In this document: piece after piece, positions 1-10,420 of the stretch
Layout of the letters: the number at the start of each line of letters is the position of its first letter
Numbering within the stretch: the first letter of the stretch is position 1
Source: Lingula anatina
Lineage: Eukaryota; Brachiopoda; Lingulata; Lingulida; Lingulidae
NCBI RefSeq assembly: GCF_001039355.2
Contig: NW_019775403.1
Coordinates: 204,497-239,738, forward strand
Reading direction: 5' to 3'
Length of the DNA stretch: 35,242 nucleotides
The notes under the pieces: generated by a model
Databases searched by the model: none
What the model was told of the DNA's origin: nothing
The model's input: only the letters and a program-made list of their open reading frames with translations
Program-made: the position numbers and the translations under genes

Positions 1-493
1 GGGGGGGGGCATGTAAAACTGGCCCCAGGCAGTAAAATTTCAAGTTGATATGAAAAATAACACATTGAATTAAAGGTAAATGAACAATTAATTTCTAAAA
101 TTTATCTTAAAATTTTCAAATGATCTAAAATTGAAAAATAAACTCATTTTTCTCTAATATGCAAATCTTCTTGCTTCAATCTTACTAAAAAGGGAAGGCC
201 AGAAGTGACGTATAATATTAAGTGCAAGTTCTTCAAATTTTTGGGAAATTTGAACAAGCTATCTGACATACTTATTTGCCCCTTCATATACAGCACAGAG
301 AGCAAGCAGAAAAATTCTTTCAGTATTATTTTTCGGGTAATATGAAATGATGTATTTTGGCATTTCTGTTAGTTATAAATATGGTGGCATTTGGTTGACT
401 TTTCTTGCAAAAATTTACTTAAAATGCATCTTTATATGTAATTTTAAATCTAAGACGCAGAATCTACTATGATTTCATAGGGCCGATTTGCAG
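1..493. other. Non-coding flank or intron upstream of the VCBS-protease exon
   Basis: AT-rich sequence with a run of G at the extreme left end. The frame used by the downstream exon meets a TAG stop at 478-480, so coding does not continue into this stretch without a splice. A candidate 3' splice site (TTTGCAG) ends at 493. No other gene, repeat or RNA is seen here. The stretch is best read as an intron of the following gene. Confidence 0.5.
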
Positions 494-2520
494 CTCCCCG
501 AAAGTTGACTACCGCCGACGGCACTGTCATAGATAAGGGTTATTGGAGTGGCTCACCGGTATTCAAGGACATGAACGGAGACGGCCTAAAAGATCTGCTT
601 CTTTCTGAATGGGCTGGTGACCTCGCCCCCATCTCTCTTTTCATCAACACTGGGACATCAAAACAACCTACGTTTTCTGCCCCTAAAGTTTTAATTAACA
701 ATAACGCTGGTGGTGAACGTTTTGATGCAGCTGATTGGAACAACGACGGCCTGAATGATCTGGTGGTTGGGCCCTACCTGCAGCCGTTTGCCTACTACCC
801 AAATGAAGGTACAGCCTCAAGTCCCATTTTCAGCAGTTCAGCTACAAACATCCAGGATGGTTACACCACAATTCCTCAACACTATCCTCGAGTTGTTGAT
901 TGGAGGGGTGACGGGAAAAAATATATTTTGTACAGCGGTTATTTTCCGAGCAACGGCGTCCATATTTGGACAAAAGATCCAAAAACAGGAAAAGAAGAAG
1001 ATGCCGTTCTGTTAGGCATTGGCACAAATTGGGAACAAATTATGAACAAAGTTGGGTACAGACTTTCATCCAACATGGCTGATTTCAACGGTGATGGTCT
1101 AACTGACTTACTTATTTCTGGTAAATTGGCCAAACTCGTTATATTTTGGGGAAAAGACATAAACCAGGTGACCCAGCACCACGTTGATGGAATTGTCGCC
1201 ACACTGAGCCAGCACAGCACAGACCTTGGATCAGTGATGGAGAGCAATGATCAGGTATGTGAGAAGTTGCAATTACACCAGGATGCTTTGTTGAAGATCG
1301 CCAACTTGCCTATGCCAGAGTCGTTCAAGGAATATCTTTTCAACACACTCGCAGCTCTGGTGCAAAAATACCCACAATACTTGAGTAGACAACGTTTTTC
1401 TTCCACATACCTAGCCCATTTCTCCTTCTATACCTGGATAATAATGTTGGAAGGAAGGGACGACACGAGAAGTAATCGACTCGGGTTGGCTGAAGTGAGT
1501 AATCACACAGGAAGTTTAAAGGACGTTCTTGTTGAGAGGGGAGTTATGTTGATAGACAATGACCAATCTTCAGAACTAGCCAATCGCCTGTTGAGAGATT
1601 ATGTTTTGTCCCTGCGAACTGAATACTTCTGGATTGAGCGCATAAGTAAGCAATGTGCGCTAAGCGGTATTGACGGGAGAAGATATACCTACAGACAGGT
1701 GCGAAAGGGGGGAGTAAACGTATTCTGTAACGATGAGCACAGCTCGACGAGAAAACACATCTTACCTGGTTGTAAGGTATGTAAAACGCATGGCAACCCG
1801 GTGGGAAACGGTCTTGTTTCTGTTGTCGCTCACGAAATTGGTCACAACTACGTACAATACCCTTGGGTGAATGTGAAGATGTTCTTGTTGATGAAAAGAG
1901 CCTTACAAGGTAGTCCAGATATTTTCTGGAAGGATAACAATCGCTACGACTCTAAGAAAACGCAGGAACATTTTGCAAGCAAAGGGTGGTTTAATCCCGG
2001 TTCCGATAATTGGAACTCGATTTTATATACCTATTTCAATGGACAGTTCATTCCTGAAGCTGCTCAGTACCAATATCAGATTATCACTAATGTCAGCCCA
2101 GACTACGTTGTGCTTACTCATCCCCAGGAATTCTTCGCTTCAATCTCCCAATGCTTCTCTATGGACTCCAAGATGCTGATGGACATTGCTGTCGAACGTT
2201 TTCTTAGTACGCCATCATACAAAGAGTCCATAAATCAAATTTTGTTCTTGGTTGAGTACTACTCTCTCGGTGGAAGCACTTCACGATTTTGGATGCATAC
2301 CCATTCAGGTAACATATATTATTATGACGTTACCCTCGAGAGAAATGCCAAGGATCACATCGTCGCCGTGAGTGTCCCCAAAGATGTCGCGAGGAAAGTT
2401 GAAAACCCCAATGAAGCATATTTGGTGGATTTGCCGAGTCCACATATGTATCGGTTCCAGGTTGATGGCGATGGGTTTGTTACCGCCATTGAGGAAAACC
2501 CGGCATATATCAATCCATAG
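494..2520 (+). CDS. FG-GAP/VCBS-repeat protein with HExxH zinc-protease-like domain (partial, 3' exon)
   Basis: A single open exon of about 675 codons ends at TAG 2518-2520. The start is placed after a candidate acceptor (TTTGCAG, ending at 493), because no in-frame ATG lies near the 5' end and the frame is closed by a stop just upstream. Numbering residues from the TTG at 505, four calcium-loop-like D-x-[NR]-x-DG motifs lie at about residues 22 (DMNGDGLKD), 77 (DWNNDGLND), 132 (DWRGDG) and 193 (DFNGDGLTD). That spacing of 55-61 residues is typical of FG-GAP/VCBS beta-propeller blades. The C-terminal half has HEIGH at 443-447, a zinc-protease motif, and an E-F-F-A segment at 542-545 that could supply a third zinc ligand as in gluzincins. 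A cysteine cluster (PGCKVCKTHG) lies just before the HExxH. The N-terminus and any signal peptide are missing. The repeats suggest an extracellular, ligand-binding protein; activity and substrate are unknown. Repeat and HExxH assignments are firm, and the protease subfamily is inference. Confidence 0.8.
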
Positions 2521-2678
2521 ACTTTTAAGATAACAATACAATCAAAATTGATCTTTACGTCCATTTTTCTTTCCACTAGACTAGACGAGAAGCGAGTCTC
2601 TTTAATATATCCACTGTGGCATTAACCAGGCAATAATGTTTCTGAGAGAACAGTTTCATTAGCTCTGTATGTATTAAT
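2521..2678. other. 3' flank of the VCBS-protease gene
   Basis: Likely 3' UTR and flank. No canonical AATAAA is seen close to the stop codon. A 13-bp word (AATAATGTTTCTG, 2632-2644) recurs at 3054-3066, on the other side of the inverted-repeat element that follows. Confidence 0.3.
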
Positions 2679-3052
2679 TTAAATTATTGTTTTTTTCTTT
2701 TTTATCAAGAGCTTATAAAATATGTGGGCATTACCTCCAATATTTCTGTGACTGTCAGTCACCATCATCAGGGAGTAAATGACTAGGGTCATTTCACCTG
2801 GAATGAGAATCCAGGTCAATTGCCTCTCATCACTGGCCTTGTGTTACTGTTACATCCTCCCCCCGGGGCTCCTCTGCATCCCTCTAGAGCACCGTGAGGT
2901 AGATAGCTGGTAGATCATATCCCCCTGTCTGTTCAGGTCTGGTTGTTGTCAATTACGACACAAGGCCAGTGATTAGGGGCAATTGACCTGGATTCTCAGG
3001 TAATACCCACATATATCATGAGCTTTTGATAAAAAGAAAAGCAATAATTTAA
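2679..3052. mobile_element. Non-autonomous inverted-repeat transposon (MITE-like)
   Basis: The two ends are long imperfect inverted copies of each other. The left arm starts at about 2681 (AAATTATTG), runs through TTATCAAGAGC and ATGTGGGCATTACC, then GAGAATCCAGGTCAATTGCC and CACTGGCCTTGTG. The right arm carries the complements of these in reverse order up to about 3051. The left arm has about 63 extra bases (roughly 2724-2786) with no partner in the right arm. The element encodes nothing. A 13-bp direct repeat outside both ends (2632-2644 and 3054-3066) could be a target duplication, although it does not abut the arms exactly. The superfamily is not assignable. Confidence 0.7.
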
Positions 3053-3945
3053 AAATAATGTTTCTGTAAACATGATCAAATTCAGAGTCAATAAATTTTT
3101 GAATGACATGCCTTGTTAAGCATGATTTACACTAAACAAGATGAATCTTTACAGAAAACGCATTTCACCACCGAGTTTATTTGTATAAAAATTTCAGGTC
3201 ATTATAGATGCAATTTCTCCAATCACTGAATTGCAAACACCACAACTGCCATAAACAGTTTATATGTATATTTTATTACAGTATGTGTCTTATAGCTGGT
3301 CAAGATAGCTACAAAACAGCATTTTGAGCCTCAATGTTTTTAGATTCAATTATTTAAAACACTTGGATGGATGTATCTTAATAGTTTTTTAAATAAGCGC
3401 AATAAAATCAGGTTTACATTATGAAAATATTTACCATAAAAATGTATTTTACAAAGAAATTATGCACCCGTTGTCCTATTTTAACAAAATGCAACATATT
3501 TCTCAAATGAAAACAGTTTAAAAATATTTCTCGAACTCGTGGATTTAAACCCCCGCCCTCTATATTTTAAACCCCCTATATTTCATTTTATCCCCCCCCC
3601 CCCCCCCCGCTTACGTGAGTATCAGTCATAACCCAAATGGCCGTAGTTAATAATCGTATCCACAGTTTAATACTGAGACAAGCTAGTGATGTTTACCAAA
3701 AAGCTCTGCCGTTGTACAGAGCATGGAAATCGTAAGTCTTTGTACCTGAATCAGAAATTCACTTATGAAGAAACTCAAACTTAAGATCAACCATCAAAAT
3801 CAGCAATTTGAACAACCGTGCTTTCTTTTTCAAATCTTGAATTTCAGACAGTTTTATCTACTAAATAAGTTCTCATAGAGAATATTCTACAAATTAAAGT
3901 ACAAATGTGTCTATGACCAGTCCTAGCTGTAAACGCACTTTTTGT
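3053..3945. other. Intergenic, no gene seen; poly-C tract
   Basis: AT-rich intergenic DNA between the convergent VCBS-protease gene and FMO-A. It holds a C-rich stretch at about 3550-3609, ending in an uninterrupted run of about 18 C. No coding signal or recognised repeat was found. Confidence 0.5.
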
Positions 3946-3951
3946 TTTATT
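3946..3951 (-). promoter_or_regulatory. Candidate polyadenylation signal of FMO-A
   Basis: TTTATT on the given strand reads AATAAA on the minus strand, about 90 nt past the FMO-A stop codon. The position is plausible for the 3' end of that transcript. The hexamer match is the only evidence. Confidence 0.4.
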
Positions 3952-4040
3952 TAAAGCTTGTAAATGTGGATAGTAAGTACGCATTTTTCTTTATCTGCTC
4001 TTTGTCCGAATACCTTGTTTCGCAGTCACTTCTGCAATGT

Positions 4041-7000
4041 TCAGAAAAATAACTTGAAGATGACAGCAATGATAAGTACCATGGCAACCAATAATTTCAT
4101 CATCCCAGTGTCACGTCTGCTTTCGTCGCACTTGCGGGTGTTGAGTGGATAATAAACCCGGTCCATAGTGGTCAAAACTGCCTCGCGCGCTCCGGCCCAC
4201 TGTCCAGGTCCACACAGACGGTACTGGCAAGGCGTGCAGGGACCAGTCAAGACCTCCAAGGCAAGACGGGGGTCGGTAAGAAACAGCTTTACTGAAATAA
4301 AGTGTCCGTGATGTTTAATATTCTTAACATTCCAGGTCACTTGTACTGAATGCTATACATAGGTAGGAAAATGTTGCAGAATTAAACTCGTTTTCTTCTT
4401 CCTTTTAACTACATGTATTTATTTTTGTTTAACATAATACACGTGGGCTCTTTAAAGGTATCACCAAAACACTGAAACTGTCAGGGCCAACCCTATAAAC
4501 ACAGACCTCGTAATGACTCCCCAACACAATTTTGTACTACAAAATGATCTCTGTCACCAAAACATTAGTAGTCTGCTAAGACACAACATATAGGGTCTCC
4601 CCTCCGTGTATAATGTCTGCTGAACTTTTCGAACACGGTCTTATCAAGTATATCTGACATAAAACTATACTAATATTACACTTACAAATATCTGGTTTGC
4701 ATCCCACTTGGTCAGCAAGTTCGTCCATATACGGCACATAGTCAACTTGGATTGTGTGGCGCTGACTGGGTACGTACCGCTTAGCCATGGCATGGCGTTT
4801 CCGTAGGATATCTGTTTTCATGTCTTCTTTACTTGGCAACATACACAAACCCTGGGTAATTAACGGAAGTGATGTTTACTCTACATATTCCTGAGTGAAG
4901 TGTTTAAAGACTACATGCGTATGTTCCATTTATTGTGTGATTTTAGAAGTGGAACCATAAAAAAGACAAAGTAGACAAAATTGGTAAAATGTGAACTGTG
5001 TTTGTTATTTTAACAGGGCCATTTGTATAAAATAAGAAATAAGCATTTGATGTGCTAAGATGCTTTGATTGCTATATCAATTTTGTGTATTTCGTGGCAG
5101 AAAGGTCGATGCTGTCAAACCCTTAAGCTGGAGCGTGAAGGGCTGGTAAAGGAATACAGCATTTTTTCCCATTTGATGACAATTGTCTTTTTCTTTTTTA
5201 GTTATCACTTAATTTTCTCAAATGTTTCTTGAAAATGACAACTTACCTTGAACACTCTGGTAGCCCACCTGCACTGCAGTTCTGCAATGGGAAAGATGGC
5301 GCCAAGTGGCTGAATGTAGCCAATCACAGCCAAGGTCGGGTGGTCAGTGGTCAAAGGCCACATGTACTTGTAAAGGTCAGCCACGTTCTTCTCAACCTTT
5401 ATTACTTTCTCGTCGATGAAAGGAAATCCAAAAATATAACCTGTGGCAAGAATGACAGCGTCTATATTGTCCTCCATTGTCCCATCCTCAAACTCGACCC
5501 CAGTCTTAGTGAAACGTCTAATGTTAGGCTTAACGACAACGCCTCCGCTAAGTATTCTGTTTGGAAGGTCATCGTTGACGGAAGGGTGAGCGCTCATTAT
5601 TCGATGTTTTGGTTTGAGGCCATATTTTTCGTGGTCAAACCTTGCATTCACTTTACTTTCTATCATGGAACACCTGGAAGTTTTCAAAATTCGCTATTTT
5701 TATTTAGGTTTACTGATTTAAATTACATGATTTCTGTTTTAATGGAAAATGAAAGGATAACGTCAAAATGTCTTGTTTTTAATCATAGTTTAATGAAATG
5801 TTACAAAAGGTAACCTGTTTTAAGTCGCTGTTTTGTTTATCGATACTGTACATAAAGAGGACAAGAATTTGATACATATATTTTAATTTAATTAAAATTG
5901 GTACGTGCAACATGTTGAATGGAAGTAAACTGAAGATCATGCGTGTTAGTCGTCGGGAGGCGATCACATCACCGGGAAGACCGTTTTCGCCAACTCTGTT
6001 AAAAATCCATGTTCCGCGTCGTGTAGCCAAAAATACCTGAAAATATATCTCAAATATTTTGCAAATTCAAAAATATTTTGGCTTAAAGAGGACAAAGAGC
6101 ACCACACACTGTCCAGGACTGCACAAGTAAGTTAACGTGATATAAATCTGAACAGATAGATATTTGAAATCTACCACAGTAAAATGTACCACTTCGGTTA
6201 AACGCAGTACTGCACCGTCTTCGTTTGCGGATATTATTAAGGAGCAAGAGGACGAAAAGTCGAGAGAAAGCAGACGGAGGGAGTGTAGCGTAGAACCTCT
6301 ACATATAAGGTGATATGCCAGTGAAAGAACTAAAATTTCTGGGATTAAAGCAGCTGTGCAGTACTCGAAGTGCCTATATGAAAAAACTCTTCTGGAAATT
6401 TTTGTATATGTATAACCTTTATTGTAAGATATTCTATATCATATCCCGGGAATCTTTGACAAAAAAATTACTCATTTTGATACAGAAACATTTTTTTACT
6501 AAATGCAATATGGAGATATAATTATTTAGATATATCCAAATCTTTAAGCACAGCCTACGTCTACAACTTACTCTCTGACTTATTCTTCCCAGTTCTGAGG
6601 CCACGTCATTCCCCGAGTTACCGACTCCAACCACCACAACTCTCTTGTCCTCATAACCCTTGTGGTCTCTGTAAACTCATTTTGTAATTGGTTTGAATTT
6701 TATATCACTTAAATATGTCATATCTAAATTACATAAAATATATTATCTGTAGAAGAAAAAAGTCGATACCTAAATTCATGTATATACCGGTATCACAGCA
6801 TGCATATACCTTCGATATTCGTTTTTTATAGTTTCAATCGTTTGTTTATTCAGATTTTATCAAAAGGCTGATTTAAAAAATACTTATCTATAGTTTTTTG
6901 TGCAAAATTAACATAGCATATAAGTTATCAAGATTAACTGATGTCACACGTATTTTATAACAGTACCTGTAATCGTGTGAATGAATGATTTTTCCCTGAA

Positions 7001-7780
7001 ACTCTTCCTGTCCTGGAAAAGTGGGTTCATACTTTCTGGCATGGTGCCCTGTGCAGACCAGAACCGCATCAAACACGTAGGTGTGTTCCTGATCTTGACC
7101 TATATCTTTGACCTTCACCTCCCATTGGCCCGTTTCTTCAGAGCATGGCGCTTGTTTGATCAGGACTATCTCGTGTTGGAACTTGATATATTTGGTCAAG
7201 TCAAATTTGTCAACGAAGAGGCGGAAGTATTTCATAACGTATGTGTTATGCATGTAATTAGGGTACTCTTTTGGGATGGGGAAATCGCTCCAACACATCA
7301 TCTCCTTGCTCGTATTGATAATAGTGGACTTCATTACGGTCGCCTGGCCATCTTCTTTACCCTCCGGTCTAGCATGAAACGATTTTGCAGGCTATTCATT
7401 GATGGTTTTGATGTTCAGGCACACTCAAGTTCAATATGAATTTTCAGCAAACATAGCCATATGCCTTCATTCTCTACTAGAACAATTAAGACCTGATTTC
7501 AAAAAGTATAAAGGTAGTTTTGGGGATATGGTTTTAGCCAGTTAAGAAATAGCTGTCGAAGTTGCATGTCACAAGGAGCCAAAAAGGCTGTTTAGCTCGG
7601 TCCTAAAACTAAATTATTTGAATAAATTGTGACTCTTGATACGTACCTGAAGTTCCAGAGACCTCCAATGTCCGCGGATCGCTCAAAGCACACGGGAGAC
7701 AGGCCTTCGTCCAGGCAGCATTTAATAGCTACAAGGCCGCTGGAGCCAGCTCCTATTACTGCTACTTTCTTACCGGCCAT
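4041..7780 (-). CDS. FMO: Flavin-containing monooxygenase FMO-A (complete, 7 coding exons)
   Basis: Coding exons in transcript order: 7780-7647, 7368-6967, 6668-6572, 6036-5912, 5673-5247, 4851-4686, 4291-4041. The total is 1602 nt, or 533 residues plus stop, the usual FMO length. Motifs: FAD-binding GAGSSG (10-15), FMO signature [11 protein letters not shown] (168-178), NADPH-binding GVGNSG (193-198), LATGY (328-332) and a hydrophobic C-terminal anchor (about 514-533) ending almost at the stop. Family knowledge: ER-bound enzymes that use NADPH and O2 to form a flavin hydroperoxide and oxygenate soft nitrogen, sulfur or related centres. The start ATG lies six residues before the first glycine-motif strand, as in the family. 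Odd point: the exon 4 donor is AT|GTTGCA, one codon earlier than in FMO-B and FMO-C. The aligned position would need a GC donor, and the next GT (5904) breaks the frame. This gene points away from the other three and is the most diverged. The symbol is family-level only. Confidence 0.93.
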
Positions 7781-8329
7781 GACTTAATTTTCAGTAACTC
7801 ATCTAATCCGTGCGTCCTTGGCCTATATGTAGAGTTACAGGTAGATAAGAACATGGCCTACTTTTACGTGTATCCTTATCGCACCCAGGGAATACAAGGT
7901 TTTTTTAATATGCGATCGAAGCGAAGCAAATATTAAATAATCGACTACTTTTTCATAATATGTTGGATACAAGGATGGAAAACCACCTGGTTTCTGGGGA
8001 GGGGAGAGAAAAAAGGGGTACCACCAAAGCTAAAACCCCGTTTAAGTCACTTGGAAAACAAATGACTTTTGGCCTATTTTCATCACTGATCATATTCTCT
8101 GGGGTTGCCAGGTATTGTTCAAATGATTTCGATAGTCTCTCTATGTTTCTGCCGCTCTTTATTGATTGCTCTGGGGCTTGCAAGTGTATGGAGCTGTTCA
8201 AAACACACAGATGTCTTGCTTCCAGTGACCATCACAGGAAGGTATCATTATTATCATTATCATAAACAAGTCGCTCGACAAGCGGTAGTGTCTCCTAGCA
8301 GGGTAGAGCAAATCTCAATTTTTTCCATT
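7781..8329. other. Intergenic between FMO-A and the repeat region
   Basis: This is the upstream flank of FMO-A. No TATA-like box or coding exon is convincing. Short open frames at 7953-8428 have no family features and no splice context and are taken as chance. Promoter elements of FMO-A may lie here but none can be named. Confidence 0.4.
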
Positions 8330-8551
8330 ACCTCAGCCAAGGAGGTTATTTCTGTCTGTCTGTCTGTCTGTTTGTTTGTTTGTTTGTTTGTCATCAACAT
8401 AACTCAAAAAGTTATGGACCTATTTTGATGAAATTTTCAGGGTAGGTAGGTGGGAAATGGGTAAAACTTAGAAGTGATTAGTTTTTGGTGGTGATCCGGA
8501 TCAATAATCAATCATTAATCAATAATCAAAAATTGCTGCCTTGGCGGAGGT
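8330..8551. mobile_element. Small non-autonomous transposon with 13-bp inverted ends and (TCTG)/(TTTG) tract
   Basis: The ends are ACCTCAGCCAAGG (8330-8342) and CCTTGGCGGAGGT (8539-8551), inverted copies with one mismatch. Inside the left end is a (TCTG)n(TTTG)n microsatellite at about 8351-8392, followed by a segment with AAAGTTATGGACC and TTTTGATGAAATTTTCAGG. From memory, the GGCGGAGGTCTGCGCTCT end and the TCTG/TTTG tract belong to a repeat seen in many animal genomes, but no search was run. Its right part recurs at about 10421-10573 as part of the 2-kb tandem duplication. Confidence 0.6.
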
Positions 8552-10389
8552 CTGCGCTCTCTGAGTGCTTTTCTAGTTAACAGTGGTTTTCTCCGGATAA
8601 AATTAATGTTGAACACAAATCTCACAACTATTTAATTCTAAAACAATTATTTAGGTCCGTATATTCTAAAAGGCAGGCATAACGGCCTCCCTATACACAA
8701 AAAGTACTATAGTGTGCCATATGTCTTTTCTTATAAATGAGGAGTTTTGGAATCCATTTCACCGCTGTGATTGGTACAAATCAGTGTGAGTTCATTTACG
8801 TCGTGAGCTGACAATGTATTGTCAAGCTCGACTGAAGAGTCAGAATGGAGACAATGGAGACTATGAACCATCTTAATCATCTTGCTCAGTCAAAATGCGG
8901 AGTGATAAGATCTCTCAACATCCGCCAGATGGAATTATAAGGGAGAATCAATTACATGTACCCTAATAAAATGGGCCGTGACACTGATGATTTCGTGACT
9001 CAGCGAAAGGTGCGAAAATGGCTATTTTAGCCATGTTGTCAATATTTGATTCGCAATTACGCATTTTCACAGGCCACTTGAATACCAAAAATATATGGAT
9101 CAACCAACAATATTACTTGCAATAAGATAATTGATTTTGAAAGTCATTTTATAGTCATAATTGAAACACAGTCTACTTTTCTATACTTTTGAGGTATATT
9201 TACTGTGTTGGTGGTGTTTGGGCGAACCAGAGGTGGGACACGTTATATGCATTACAAACCCCTGATTTAATATCTTATAATGCCTACATACGTGTACCAG
9301 TATCCTAATTTAATATCTTATAATGCCTACATACGTGTACCAGTATGCCGTACATCACTGTACATAGATAATACTCCAGATGCATGCGTATAAAGCTGGG
9401 GTATCCTCTATATACAATGATGTATTCGTATACATTTCCATGGGTATGACGCTGTATGCGTGGGGTACCTGGATTTTCCCTTAGTAGCTTTCGTCTTCGA
9501 AAATGAAAATGACATCCTAAGACCCTCATTGAACGGGGATTGCCTCCGTTTCTCTTTACACATTGTGACGTAAGCTTTTATCATACATATGCTTAAAGAC
9601 TCACGTATTGTTTCATGTCCTTCAGATGACCCTAGATTACACGACCTAACCTTTCCAATTGCCTTATTTAGTCAAATATGGGCGATTTTAATTTTTTTGC
9701 TGATTAAAAGTTTCAGAAAATTGGTCAAATAAAAAAGTAAATGACATAAAAACAGTTATTCACATATTGTGCGTGTGTAGTTTTGATTGATAGATTGAAG
9801 CGGCAGATTTTGTCTTAAACGTACGTCAAACTTTTTTTTAATTAAATGTTTTATCCCAGCCTAACTGCCAGCCTTATACAGTAAAGTATATAACGAGGTT
9901 GCGCCTTGCGTTCACACGGTGTCTTCAGCCGTCCTCAGCCACAGTCCGCTGCGAGGCGCTCAGGTATGCCTGCGTCGTGCGCAATAAGGAGATGCTGGAC
10001 GCACGACGTAAGCTACAAGGGTCTTCGCTCGGCCCGTGTCCGATCTCAGCTGTTGCCACTGGGGTCTAGATATTAACTAAATCTAGACCTCTATTTTCAA
10101 CCAATTCTCTGCTTAACTTAAACAGTCCATCAATACGCAGCAGAGAGAGAGAGAGAGAGAGCACGTTCATTTCTGCTATCTGAACGACTTCTAAGTACAT
10201 TATGCGACGCCAGATGGCTCCTGTTAGAAATTTGGCCCTTCATTGCATTGGGTGAGCCTTCTGAAGAGTGTGTTGTATCAAAAGAAAAATAAAGATATCG
10301 TCAGAGAAAATACAATAAAACATTGCAAATACTGTATTTACTAATACTGCTCAGAGATAACGTCAAAACTACGTTGCTTATATACATAC
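8395..10389. repeat. 2-kb tandem duplication, copy 1
   Basis: This 2-kb stretch is repeated at 10421-12414 with a period of about 2026 bp and few differences. It has no credible gene: the 74-codon frame at 9305-9529 (-) is copied only because the DNA is. Landmarks: a 43-bp internal tandem repeat starting at about 9265 and 9308, a short hairpin (GGTCTAGAT ... ATCTAGACC) near 10062-10089, GTCGTGCG/CGCACGAC inverted words near 9975-10007, and a (GA)n run at about 10143-10162. Copy 1 has a 'TAG GTAGGTAG' expansion near 8442 and a longer GA run than copy 2. Confidence 0.9.
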
Positions 10390-10420
10390 AATAATCAATC
10401 AATAATCAATCATCAATCAT

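Noticed and set aside
5229-5813. A 194-codon plus-strand frame
   Set aside because: It runs antisense through FMO-A exon 5, whose minus-strand reading has unmistakable FMO motifs and exact exon borders.
8351-8392. TCTG/TTTG tandem units as a possible CRISPR-like array
   Set aside because: The units are 4 bp without spacers; this is a microsatellite inside a small transposon of a eukaryotic genome.
9305-9529. A 74-codon minus-strand frame preserved in both 2-kb copies (also 11337-11561)
   Set aside because: Its conservation is explained by the recent DNA duplication; the few differences do not favour synonymous sites clearly, and there is no family resemblance or splice context.
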